A DNA stretch of 64,000 nucleotides from the NCBI GenBank assembly GCA_963781805.1, contig CAWAHF010000004.1:248001-312000 (forward strand). The letters are read 5' to 3'. The notes beneath the pieces were generated by a model. That model ran no database searches, had not been told where the DNA came from, and saw only the letters and a list, made by a program, of their open reading frames with translations. This DNA comes from JAFGPL01 sp963781805. Lineage in GTDB: Bacteria > Bacteroidota > Bacteroidia > Bacteroidales > UBA10428. The position numbers and the translations under genes were made by a program. Shown here one piece after another: positions 7,557 through 15,640 of this stretch. The stretch's first letter is position 1. Every line of letters begins with the position of its first letter.

Positions 7557-8789
7557 CTAACTTATCTCCTGATGTATCTTTTCTTCTGCAAGTTTTTGAG
7601 CTTGAGCAACCCAATTATCCTGATGGATGCGATTGGGAGAGATTTCCAAAATATCCGATAAAATAACTATATCTTCTGATGTAAGGTTACTGATTTGTTT
7701 AAAAGTATATATATCAAGCAAATTAAGACTTTCTTCTAACCACAAACTTATACCTTTAATCAGGGTTAAGTTGTTCGCATGGTGTTTATGAGCTACACCC
7801 AATCTGTCGTAATAAATTCTGTTTTTCATAACGCTGATGCGCTTAAGGTTTTCCGATTTACTGATTTCAATTCTTATTAGTTCCCTGGCCTGCTGTATCC
7901 ATTCATCTCTTTCAATTCTGCCCGGGAAGTATTCAATTGCATCCGTAACAATTTCAATATCTTCATCATTAAAATTTCTGATTTGCCGAAAGGTATAAAT
8001 GTCAATTGCATTTAATTTTTCGTTAATCCAACCACCAATTCCGCTTATTTCAGTTAAATCATCAGCTTCTTCTTTTTTTGCAGTACCAATTCTGTCATAG
8101 TAAATAAGTGATTTTTTAGCCCTTATCTTTTTTAGCAGTTTCTCTTTTTCATCTTTGCCCTGAACAAGTTCTGTGGCTTGTGCCACCCATTCGTCCCTTT
8201 CAATTCTGCCAGAAAAATACTCAATAGCCTCATTAATCGTTTCAATATCCTGAGCAGTGAATTTACTTATTTGTCTGAAAGTAAAAATATCCAACGCATG
8301 CAATCTTTCCTCAATAAAAGGTCCAATACCGCTTATCATTTTCAGGTCATCCTTTTCTTCCTCAGTGGCTGTTCCAAAACTTTTGTAATCTAATAAATAT
8401 TTGCGTTGCGCAATGAGTTTCAAAGCTTCCTCTTTTTCATTAAGTAATCGTTCTGTTCTTTTATTTTTTAATGTCATATCGTTAGTTTCCTGAACAGACT
8501 CTGCATGAAGCGCTTTTAGAGCATTAACCTCCAAAACAAGATGTTCAATTTCTGTGTCCTTTTTATGAAGTTTACTAACCAGTTCATTATTATGCACATT
8601 TAGGTTGACAACCTGGCTATTCAATTCTTCTTTTTCAGATTCAATTTTCATAATTCTCCTGGTAAAAACCGACTTATAATAAAGCCATGCAGTTACATAT
8701 CCAATGATTGCAGCAACCAGTAATAAAGAAAGTATTTCAATTGTTGCTTCACCTTTTGTTTGTGCTAAAAAAATTATTAACGCGTTCAT
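7557..8789 (-). CDS. Membrane-anchored coiled-coil protein with three helix-hairpin-helix repeats
   Basis: 410 residues. A single membrane helix is at about 17-38, a coiled coil rich in Glu/Lys/Leu at 45-125, then three similar units of about 81 residues at roughly 129-209, 226-306 and 322-402. Each unit has a DR/K-x-G-x-A turn, an acidic helix, a helix-hairpin-helix loop (SGIGPFIEERL, SGIGGWINEKL, KGISLWLEESL), then DI(F/Y)TF(R/K)QI and a terminal DxWVAQA-like helix. Such HhH units resemble those at the ends of L21-like or predicted flap-endonuclease-like proteins and bind DNA without sequence specificity. The third hairpin has lost its second Gly (GIS). It begins 4 bp after the OmpA-like gene, so the two form an operon. 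A role in tethering DNA to the membrane is inferred. Confidence 0.75.
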   Translation of the reverse strand: MNALIIFLAQTKGEATIEILSLLLVAAIIGYVTAWLYYKSVFTRRIMKIESEKEELNSQVVNLNVHNNELVSKLHKKDTEIEHLVLEVNALKALHAESVQETNDMTLKNKRTERLLNEKEEALKLIAQRKYLLDYKSFGTATEEEKDDLKMISGIGPFIEERLHALDIFTFRQISKFTAQDIETINEAIEYFSGRIERDEWVAQATELVQGKDEKEKLLKKIRAKKSLIYYDRIGTAKKEEADDLTEISGIGGWINEKLNAIDIYTFRQIRNFNDEDIEIVTDAIEYFPGRIERDEWIQQARELIRIEISKSENLKRISVMKNRIYYDRLGVAHKHHANNLTLIKGISLWLEESLNLLDIYTFKQISNLTSEDIVILSDILEISPNRIHQDNWVAQAQKLAEEKIHQEIS

Positions 8790-8793
8790 GTTT

Positions 8794-9321
8794 TTATTTT
8801 TTAATGGTTATTACAGCTCTCCTGTTTTTTGCTCTTCCTGTGGTTGTATTGTTATCGTCTGCAGGCTCGTTCTCGCCCCTGGATTCTAAGGTGATCATAT
8901 TTGCAGGTATACCCTTGCCTTCAAAATAGCTCTGCATACGTTGAGCCCGCCGATACCCCAGTGCCTGATTATACTCTTTGGTTCCAATTGCATCGGTATA
9001 GCCTGTGATACTAAGTCTGGCTTGTGCGTTTTGATCCAGATATGTATTCGATGCATCAAAATACCTGCCTGATTCTGCATCAGGATTAAATTCAGATTTG
9101 TCAAATGCAAAGTAGATTACCAGGTTTTCAGGAATTACTGCTTGTTCGCTAACCAAAGGCTTAGCTGAAGTATCATCAGCGATGACATTTTCATGGCTGA
9201 TCGCATCAATTTGCATCGTTTTCGGTTCATTACATAGCCCTTTAATTTTACACACATAAATGTATGTTGATAGTGAAGACCATGTAGTAAATGCAAGAAA
9301 TCCAATTAACAGAATTCTCAT
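8794..9321 (-). CDS. OmpA-family C-terminal domain protein
   Basis: 175 residues. A hydrophobic N-terminal segment (MRILLIGFLAFTTWSSLSTYIYV) serves as export signal or anchor and is followed by a linker of about 40 residues. Residues 66-175 are an OmpA-like peptidoglycan-binding domain: IYFAFDKSEFN, LSITGYTDAIGTKEYNQALGYRRAQRM, and the closing NRRAVITIKK. The TGYTDAxGTxxYNxxLGxxRA signature fits diaminopimelate binding. It is upstream partner of the helix-hairpin-helix gene in a two-gene unit (4-bp gap), which suggests an envelope-associated function for that protein. Confidence 0.88.
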   Translation of the reverse strand: MRILLIGFLAFTTWSSLSTYIYVCKIKGLCNEPKTMQIDAISHENVIADDTSAKPLVSEQAVIPENLVIYFAFDKSEFNPDAESGRYFDASNTYLDQNAQARLSITGYTDAIGTKEYNQALGYRRAQRMQSYFEGKGIPANMITLESRGENEPADDNNTTTGRAKNRRAVITIKK

Positions 9322-9395
9322 TGTATTAAATTTTTATGTTATTAATATTGACATTTTAAAATGGTCTAAATTAATCTTCTACTGAAGAAATTCTT

Positions 9396-10241
9396 TTACC
9401 TGATGTTTTGAAAATCTTTCAGATTAAACCCATTTTCGTTATCATTTGTAATATCTCGATAATTATAGTAATAAAGATTTCCTTCAACATCAAAAATCAT
9501 CTCAAAGCATTTTCCAGCTCCGGTATTTTGAGTCGGACCAACATGAAAATTAAATAAGGTATTGATTGGATTTGTGTTGAGTTCTGCCTGAATCTCTGAA
9601 GTATTAAGCAGTTTAAAATAATATGGATAAACTGCTTTAATTTTCTCAGGTGAATTAGCATCTGTGGCTAATTTATTTTTGTTTATAAGCAATACCTTAT
9701 TTTTTAATTTAGCTGAATGGTTGTAATGTTTCAATCCTTCAATTGAAATAACAAAATGTTTTTTTTCGATTTTTTTTACATATTTCTGCATGAATTTAAC
9801 AATGGAAGGTATTACATATCCATAATCAGTATCTTTGTCATTGGAATATGAAAGGGGAATACTGCAAAATTCGGGCATATTGGTCATGTCATTTGCCACA
9901 TCACCCAATACAAGACTTATATAATTATAGCTTATCCCACCGGGATCTTTATCATAAACACCTTTCATAAGCACCAGAAAAGAATACTTCGAATCAAAAC
10001 GTCGCTTTTCAAATTCCTGCTGATCAATAAACTCAAATTCAGTAGATTTCCAGTATTTCTGCACAGCATCCTTTATATACATATTGTAAGAAATGATCCC
10101 ATTTTCAAGTACAACACAGGTTTTTGAGTTTTTAAACATCCCTAGTTGCTGTTTTGAAGGTAATCTGGGGCTTGCCAAAGCCCCTAAGCTTAATAATCCT
10201 AAAGCAAAAATGAAAAAGTATTTATTCAATTTTATCCCCAT
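9396..10241 (-). CDS. Hypothetical exported protein
   Basis: 281 residues from the ATG at 10241. The frame opens at 10343, but the first 34 residues look untranslated and the signal peptide (MGIKLNKYFFIFALGLLSLG, then ALAS) starts here. The mature domain has an NSKTCVVLENGIISYN start, an EFEFIDQQEFEKRRF helix-strand, and a C-terminal GKCFEMIFDVEGNLYYYNYRD. No family is recognised. It is probably periplasmic or surface exposed. It lies between the CsbD and OmpA genes in the stress block, on the same strand. Confidence 0.65.
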   Translation of the reverse strand: MGIKLNKYFFIFALGLLSLGALASPRLPSKQQLGMFKNSKTCVVLENGIISYNMYIKDAVQKYWKSTEFEFIDQQEFEKRRFDSKYSFLVLMKGVYDKDPGGISYNYISLVLGDVANDMTNMPEFCSIPLSYSNDKDTDYGYVIPSIVKFMQKYVKKIEKKHFVISIEGLKHYNHSAKLKNKVLLINKNKLATDANSPEKIKAVYPYYFKLLNTSEIQAELNTNPINTLFNFHVGPTQNTGAGKCFEMIFDVEGNLYYYNYRDITNDNENGFNLKDFQNIR

Positions 10242-10477
10242 CATCATTCTAGTTATAGTTTGGACTAAACTCATTATTCTCATTGTCTTATTTTTATAGT
10301 AAAAAAATTTGTTTGTCAGCAATGATGCACCTGCCAATATCATATAATTATTTTCAGGTCATCTCAAAAAAATATGTTATATATTCCTCACCTGCAATTC
10401 ATACTTAAAAGTGAAGAGATTATTGAGGCTTTTTGGGATGCTTTTATGTTTCATTAATTAAACTATTTTAATGAAAG

Positions 10478-10663
10478 CTAAAGCGATGTCAGAAGCTTGT
10501 TCAATTCTTTTTTTGTTTTGCCAAGTTTTATCTGAAGTTTTCCAAACATCTCATCTTCCCTGCCTGCTTCATACGTTAGGTCATCGTCAGTCAATTTGGC
10601 AAATTTTTGTTTGAGTTTGCCTTTTTGCTCATTCCAGTTTCCTTTAAGTTCCAATGTGTTCAT
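10478..10663 (-). CDS. CsbD-like general stress protein
   Basis: 61 residues, close to a minimal CsbD domain: LKGNWNEQKGKLKQKFAKLTD, then DLTYEAGREDEMFGKLQIKLGKTKKELN. It is cytoplasmic, and its biochemical role is unknown in the family. The promoter region carries the clearest copy of the 39-bp element (10730-10768), with its -7-like box at 10700-10707, giving a leader of roughly 30 nt. It is a paralogue of the CsbD-like protein at 5300-5512. Confidence 0.9.
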   Translation of the reverse strand: MNTLELKGNWNEQKGKLKQKFAKLTDDDLTYEAGREDEMFGKLQIKLGKTKKELNKLLTSL

Positions 10664-10699
10664 TTATTTAGATATTAAGAATAATAAATTTCCATTCTA

Positions 10700-10768
10700 C
10701 AAAGGTGAGTCGATAAATTATGGATACCGTTACACAACTTTGTGAATAACTTACATCATTCACACATT
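10700..10768 (-). promoter_or_regulatory. 39-bp stress element, copy C, with -7-like box
   Basis: On the minus strand (10768-10730) it reads AATGTGTGAAT, G, ATGTAA, 13 mostly variable bases, TTGTGTAA. Exactly 22 bp downstream is CACCTTTG (10707-10700), with TA following, as in copy A. No TTG lies at the expected -33 position. It drives the CsbD-like gene starting at 10663. The variable bases differ from copies A and B while the three blocks are invariant. Confidence 0.78.
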
Positions 10769-10848
10769 TATAAGAAGTCAGAAGTTTGAAGTCGGATGCA
10801 GAAGCTGGCAAATAGCAGCTGGAAATCAGAATTCAGAATGTTTTGATG

Positions 10849-12321
10849 TTACCTGGAGTTTTTCAGCTCATTCAGTAGTTCCCTTAAATTAACTGTAACA
10901 TAAGAAGATGCATAATCGGACATGGCATATGGGATGATTAAATCATTGTTATGTATAATTGATCCGCAGGAATAAACTACATTGGGAACATATCCCTCTC
11001 TTTCCTGGGAATTGGGCATTAGTAAGGGTGTTTTCAACCTTCCTAATTCTAATTCCGAACGTTGAAGATCAAACAGGGACGCACCCAAAACATATTCACG
11101 CATAGGACCAACCCCATGAGTGATTACCAGCCATCCTTCATCAGTTTCTATTGGTGAACCGCAATTCCCGATTTGAATCAATTCCCATGGAAATTTAGGT
11201 TGCTGTAACAATTTGGCCTCACGCCATATAGAAATATTATCCGAAAATGCAATGTAATTATTAAAGCCATCCAGCCGGCAAAGCATGGCATATTTCCCGT
11301 AAACTTTTCTTGGAAACATTGCCATTCCCTTGTTTTGGGCAATTTCTCCATGAACAGGTATTACCCTGAAATGATAAAAATCACTGGTATCAAGCATTTT
11401 TGGTAATATGGTGGTTCCGTTATATGCCGTATACGTGGCATAATAAACTGTTTTATCGTTTTCATCCATAAATTTAACGAATCGGGCATCTTCAATGCCG
11501 TTTTTTTCGTTTGCCGATACCGGAAAAATAACCCGTTCGGAAATGTTTGTGTCTAACGAAAACTGAAGTTCATAATGCGATGATGCAAGCCAGATGATCT
11601 GGTTAAAAAGTTTCTCCTTATCGGAAGCAAGGTGAAGTGTTTTTCTTGTTTCTTCGATGCATCTGCTGAGATCGCCATAGGTGAATTTATCTTTCAGTTT
11701 ATCCATGATCAGACCGGATGGAATAATGGCATTAAAATCTTCCATTTCTTCCAACTTGCTGCTAAAAGATTCTTTATCGTAAATATGTCGCCGTATATGT
11801 TCGGCCTCTTCCAGCATCTTACCTACAGGTTCGATGGTAAGATTGTTTTTTTTATCAAGCACTCCTGTTCTGAAAACTATCGATGAAATATGCCCTTCTC
11901 CTGTGGCCCGGAAACTTATGATCACTCTTTTTTCACCCGGGGCAATCTCAGACTGATCGGGATGTTCGACAATGGAGGGATTAAAAAAAGCAGCTGATTC
12001 GATGGAATATTCCATGGTGAAATATGAACCAATAAGTATTTTTCTCGAATAATCCAGTAATTCCCGGTCGATATTCAGTTTTGCCAATAAGTGAGCAATT
12101 TTATTAAAATGCCTTTCAAAAATTTTCGATATGCTTCTGTGACGCAATGAATAATCTCTCAAAACCTGGTTTAAAGCAACAGATGCCTCATTTTCGGACA
12201 TATCTAATATGAAACGTATTGTATTTATGGCCCTTTCGTCATCAATATATAGATACCGTGCGATCACCCTGGTGGCATCCGGACGAAATTTAATATCCTT
12301 CCTGTTTAATGAAACTTGCAT
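10849..12321 (-). CDS. Glycoside hydrolase family 130 protein (mannoside phosphorylase-like)
   Basis: 490 residues, cytoplasmic (no signal). Residues 1-170 form a helical N-terminal extension found in one branch of GH130. The five-bladed propeller follows from about 180: FNAIIPSGLI, NGIEDARFVKF (the acidic residue in this region is the likely proton donor), TYTAYNGT, FPRKVYGKYAMLCRLDG, GNCGSPIETDEGWLVITHGVG and SCGSIIHNNDLIIPYAMSD. GH130 enzymes phosphorolyse or hydrolyse beta-mannosides; the exact substrate cannot be told from sequence. A perfect -7 box lies at 12347-12354. It borders the stress block but has its own promoter. Confidence 0.88.
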   Translation of the reverse strand: MQVSLNRKDIKFRPDATRVIARYLYIDDERAINTIRFILDMSENEASVALNQVLRDYSLRHRSISKIFERHFNKIAHLLAKLNIDRELLDYSRKILIGSYFTMEYSIESAAFFNPSIVEHPDQSEIAPGEKRVIISFRATGEGHISSIVFRTGVLDKKNNLTIEPVGKMLEEAEHIRRHIYDKESFSSKLEEMEDFNAIIPSGLIMDKLKDKFTYGDLSRCIEETRKTLHLASDKEKLFNQIIWLASSHYELQFSLDTNISERVIFPVSANEKNGIEDARFVKFMDENDKTVYYATYTAYNGTTILPKMLDTSDFYHFRVIPVHGEIAQNKGMAMFPRKVYGKYAMLCRLDGFNNYIAFSDNISIWREAKLLQQPKFPWELIQIGNCGSPIETDEGWLVITHGVGPMREYVLGASLFDLQRSELELGRLKTPLLMPNSQEREGYVPNVVYSCGSIIHNNDLIIPYAMSDYASSYVTVNLRELLNELKNSR

Positions 12322-12346
12322 TAATTATTAGTTTTTACAATTTCAG

Positions 12347-12354
12347 CAAAGGTA
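12347..12354 (-). promoter_or_regulatory. -7 promoter box for the GH130 gene
   Basis: Minus strand TACCTTTG, an exact TAnnTTTG match, about 26 bp before the ATG at 12321. No convincing -33 TTTG is seen. A plus-strand TATCTTTG at 12370-12377 faces the other way and may start a transcript toward 12570. Confidence 0.5.
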
Positions 12355-12569
12355 ATAGGTATTTTAGCTTATCTTTGCATTTTTATAAACTTTTCAGGCA
12401 AGTACCTGTTATCTGATAAGAATATTGAAACCATAACATTGAGTTAGGTTATTTATCTTTTGGTTTAATAGTTGAGATATTAAATATCCACTTTTGATAT
12501 TGGCGTTGTCTGGAGGAAGTATTATTAAATTATTGATTTATAAATATATTAATTGAAGGGAATAATTAC

Positions 12570-12728
12570 ATGTACGAAAAAAAACAAAATAATTTTAAAT
12601 CTCCTGATTTATCTCAGTTGCAGGAGGTTGTAATTGATGTAAGAACAAAAATTTATATAGCCATCGGAGCCGATCCTGAAGAAGCCAGGAGCCGTTATTT
12701 ATCAAGGTTTGGTGCAATGAAGCATTAA
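12570..12728 (+). CDS. Small conserved-looking protein of unknown function
   Basis: 52 residues starting MYEKKQNNFKSPDLSQLQ, with a core EVVIDVRTKIYIAIGADPEEARSRYLSRF. The start has a good ribosome-binding sequence (GAAGGG, 9 bp upstream). The VIDxRTKIYIAxGADPEEARxRY core is clean, with charged-residue periodicity that suggests one strand-like segment and an amphipathic helix. No known family is assigned. It stands alone, with possible transcription from the plus-strand TATCTTTG at 12370. Confidence rests on the ribosome-binding site and the coding-like composition. Confidence 0.6.
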   Translation: MYEKKQNNFKSPDLSQLQEVVIDVRTKIYIAIGADPEEARSRYLSRFGAMKH

Positions 12729-13730
12729 ATGTAACCAATTTATTATTTTTCTGAGTTTTTGTCCAACAGTACTCAAATACGGTTCATAAGTTAATTCAAT
12801 ATTTTATTTAATTCGACTGACCTTTGGGCATACTCATTTGAAATACTGTTCAAAAATCCAACTGTCATCGCCTCCAATTTGGTGGAAAAACCTGAATGCC
12901 TGCCTTTCAATGTCATTAAGTTAAGGGTATTAATGGGATATATTTAAAATCTTTGGTAAGCTTGTTGTTTTGGAGTTTTAGTGGCTGTTGTCTTTTATCA
13001 CCAACTACCAAGACCTAAGATGTCACTAAGTTTAACTTAATGTCATTGGCCGGCCTTTGGGCAGGCAAGCTTCTTCAATAAAATACATATTTATATTTTA
13101 GCAAAGGTTCAGCCTTATGCTTTTTAGGGCTACAAAGAAACCTCGATATGGTACTGGCCTAAGACACATTTTCATTTACAGAGTGCTTATTTGCATTGTA
13201 GTATGATATAATGTGTTTATACAACAACATCAATCAAATCCACTTATATAAAAGGTCATCATGCGAATTTGGTTATTTATTACCTGTGACTTATTAACGA
13301 TAGTTTGAAATAAAATCAGCATAAAACTCATTCTTCGCTTTATTGAATGATTAATATCATCCGTATATCTCTCCAAGATCACCTGTTAATTTCTAATAAT
13401 TCATTTATTATTATCGAACTTTGTAAATAATTGATTTTGTTAATTTTAATAAATATTTTAAAATTAACTACTCCAAAAAAGAACCAACAGGTTTTTAAAA
13501 CGGAATATTCGTTTTTTTTGAATAAACTGCCGTTTTTCAAACTTTTCCACTTTTCATTCCGAAGCAGAACTTCAAGGAATTCTCAAGAATTAATACCAGT
13601 GTTGTTTGGTTAAGGTTCATTTAGAAAAACATAAAACAACAACTAACTGGTTATTTATTATCGCATCCATAATAATGGAAGCAAACAAAATGGCTATTAG
13701 GTGAAAGTCTTATAATTTAATTTAAATATT
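12729..13730. other. 1-kb intergenic region with an inverted-repeat element
   Basis: No convincing gene was found in either strand; the longest frames are short and lack ribosome-binding sites. The one structured part is 12908-13048. There, CAATGTCATTAAGTTAA (12908-12924) is matched by TTAACTTAATGTCATTG (13032-13048), an inverted repeat with one mismatch around a spacer of about 107 bp. A GC-rich GGCCGGCC/GGCAGG patch follows. It resembles a non-autonomous palindromic element. Confidence 0.6.
12908..13048. repeat. Inverted-repeat element, 17-bp arms
   Basis: Arms at 12908-12924 and 13032-13048 are reverse complements with one mismatch. The spacer contains a further CAAGACCTAAGATGTCACTAAG segment similar in wording to the palindromic element at 6198-6311. 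There is no reading frame inside and no obvious target duplication. Confidence 0.6.
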
Positions 13731-15455
13731 ATGAAAACGAAAAACAAATTTTGGATTTATCCGGTAATCATAACGGGTATTGCATTAATTCTTAATATTG
13801 GGTGCAGTAAAAATGATAGTGATAATACTATTGTAATACCAACGGTTTATACAACCCTTGACAGGACAATTGTTCCTGATATTGTTCCGGCAATACCGAC
13901 AGTTAAAATTAATGACCCGGCTAATTTCGCTAAATATGGTTATGGTACTTACCATTGGGGGCCTGGTCTGTCTTCTCAGAAACGGTTTGATCTTATGCCT
14001 TCAGGATACGGAAATACATCGGTTACAAAAGAAGCCACATTGCTCCGTTTTTTTACCATGACCGATATTCATTTAACAGATAAAGAATCACCTTGCCAGG
14101 CTATCTTTTTTGCACCTTTAGCAGGTGAAAATGGAATCTCGTGTTATGCGCCGCTTATGCTTTACACAACACATGTTCTTAATGCAGCCGTTCAGACCAT
14201 TAATGAGCTTCACAAAACGAATCCATTTGATTTGGGTTTGGCATTGGGTGATATGGCAAATTGTACACAGTACAACGAATTGAGATGGTTCATAGACATT
14301 ATGGACGGACAAACTATTAAACCCTATTCAGGCGGGGTAAAGGATCCTGTTCCCGGACCCAATAACGATTACCAGGACGAATATATGGCTGCAGGGCTTA
14401 ATTCATCCATTCCCTGGTATGCTGTCATAGGTAACCACGACCATTTTTGGTTGGGTTCAAAAAATATAAATGATAGAATGCGAAACACCTTTATTGGGGG
14501 GAATATTCTTCAACTTGGAAATATATTTAGTGATGCCGATGCAACGAATGAGACTACTTATTCTATGGGTACCCTTGACGGGAGCACGCTTTATGGCACT
14601 ATTATAGGTTCAGGCGTTGTTGCAGAGATGGGAACTATTCCAACCATTACACCTGATCCGGATAGACGTTCTCTTACTGTTACTGATTGGATAAACGAAT
14701 TTAGCATTACTACTTCTCTTCCGATAGGACATGGATTTAATCAAGACAACCCGTTAAACAGGTTTGGATCTTCTTATTCTTTCGAACCTAAGTCCGATTT
14801 ACCACTCAAAATTATAATGCTTGATGATACTGAGGATCAAACTGACCCATTACCTACAGATATGATAGAAGGTCATGGTGAACTTCATAAAGATCGTTAC
14901 GATTGGCTTATGGCGCAACTTCAGGCCGGTCAGGATGATGGAATGCTTATGATTATAGGCACACATGTACCAATTGGTGTTGCCCCGGGTACACCCGTAG
15001 GTTGGTTACCTGGTGATGATGGTACGTATACAACCGAGGATGATCTTATTTCACAACTCCGGGCTTTTCCAAATCTTATCCTCTATGCTGCAGGTCATCG
15101 TCATGTTAACAATGTTACTGCTTTCCCATCCACCGATCCAAACCATCCCGAAAATAGTTTTTGGGAAGTGGAAACAAAATCATTAAGAGAATTTCCGAAT
15201 CAATTTCGAACTTTTGATATCGTTCGAAACAGTGACAATACAATCTCCATAATTACCACCGATGTGGATCCCGAAATGAAAGAGGGTTCGTTGGCTGCTA
15301 TTGGTCGTTCTTATGCAATTGCCTCATATCAGATTTATGGTATGTCAGGACCAGAATTACCTACCGGTTCAGTCTCATACAATGCCGAACTTGTAAAACA
15401 ATTAAGCCCTGAAATGCAGGCAATAATCAGCAACATTGGAACGCCAATTGAGTAA
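13731..15455 (+). CDS. Metallophosphoesterase lipoprotein (TIGR03768-like)
   Basis: 574 residues. The signal peptide ends in the lipobox LNIGC (C25), so it is a lipoprotein. The calcineurin-like metal motifs appear in order: TDIH (D112, H114), LGDMAN (D174), GNHDH (N235, H236, D237), GTHVPIG (H412) and GHRH (455-458). The length and the TDIHLTDKESP start fit the TIGR03768 family. The substrate is unknown; relatives cleave phosphomonoesters or diesters in the periplasm or at the surface. It is a single-gene unit flanked upstream by the 1-kb intergenic region and downstream by a terminator at 15512-15568. Confidence 0.88.
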   Translation: MKTKNKFWIYPVIITGIALILNIGCSKNDSDNTIVIPTVYTTLDRTIVPDIVPAIPTVKINDPANFAKYGYGTYHWGPGLSSQKRFDLMPSGYGNTSVTKEATLLRFFTMTDIHLTDKESPCQAIFFAPLAGENGISCYAPLMLYTTHVLNAAVQTINELHKTNPFDLGLALGDMANCTQYNELRWFIDIMDGQTIKPYSGGVKDPVPGPNNDYQDEYMAAGLNSSIPWYAVIGNHDHFWLGSKNINDRMRNTFIGGNILQLGNIFSDADATNETTYSMGTLDGSTLYGTIIGSGVVAEMGTIPTITPDPDRRSLTVTDWINEFSITTSLPIGHGFNQDNPLNRFGSSYSFEPKSDLPLKIIMLDDTEDQTDPLPTDMIEGHGELHKDRYDWLMAQLQAGQDDGMLMIIGTHVPIGVAPGTPVGWLPGDDGTYTTEDDLISQLRAFPNLILYAAGHRHVNNVTAFPSTDPNHPENSFWEVETKSLREFPNQFRTFDIVRNSDNTISIITTDVDPEMKEGSLAAIGRSYAIASYQIYGMSGPELPTGSVSYNAELVKQLSPEMQAIISNIGTPIE

Positions 15456-15511
15456 TCCAGCTATATGTTTGGCATAAACAGCCAATTAAAAAGCTTAAAA
15501 ACAAAAATTCT

Positions 15512-15568
15512 AAAATACCCATGTGATTCATTCGCATATAATTCGGATGATAATATGGGTGTTTTTTT
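15512..15568 (+). terminator. Rho-independent terminator
   Basis: AAAATACCCAT pairs with ATGGGTGTTTT (one G-T pair) around an AT-rich loop and continues into a T run. It lies 57 bp downstream of the metallophosphoesterase stop, between converging genes. Confidence 0.7.
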
Positions 15569-15640
15569 GTGAGTTATTTTGGGTTCTGACAACATGAAAA
15601 ATACAATCTAATATCCGGATTAAAATCAAAAGAATAGATC

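Noticed and set aside
13431..13613. 60-codon frame in the 1-kb gap
   Set aside because: AT-rich, no ribosome-binding site and no recognisable features.
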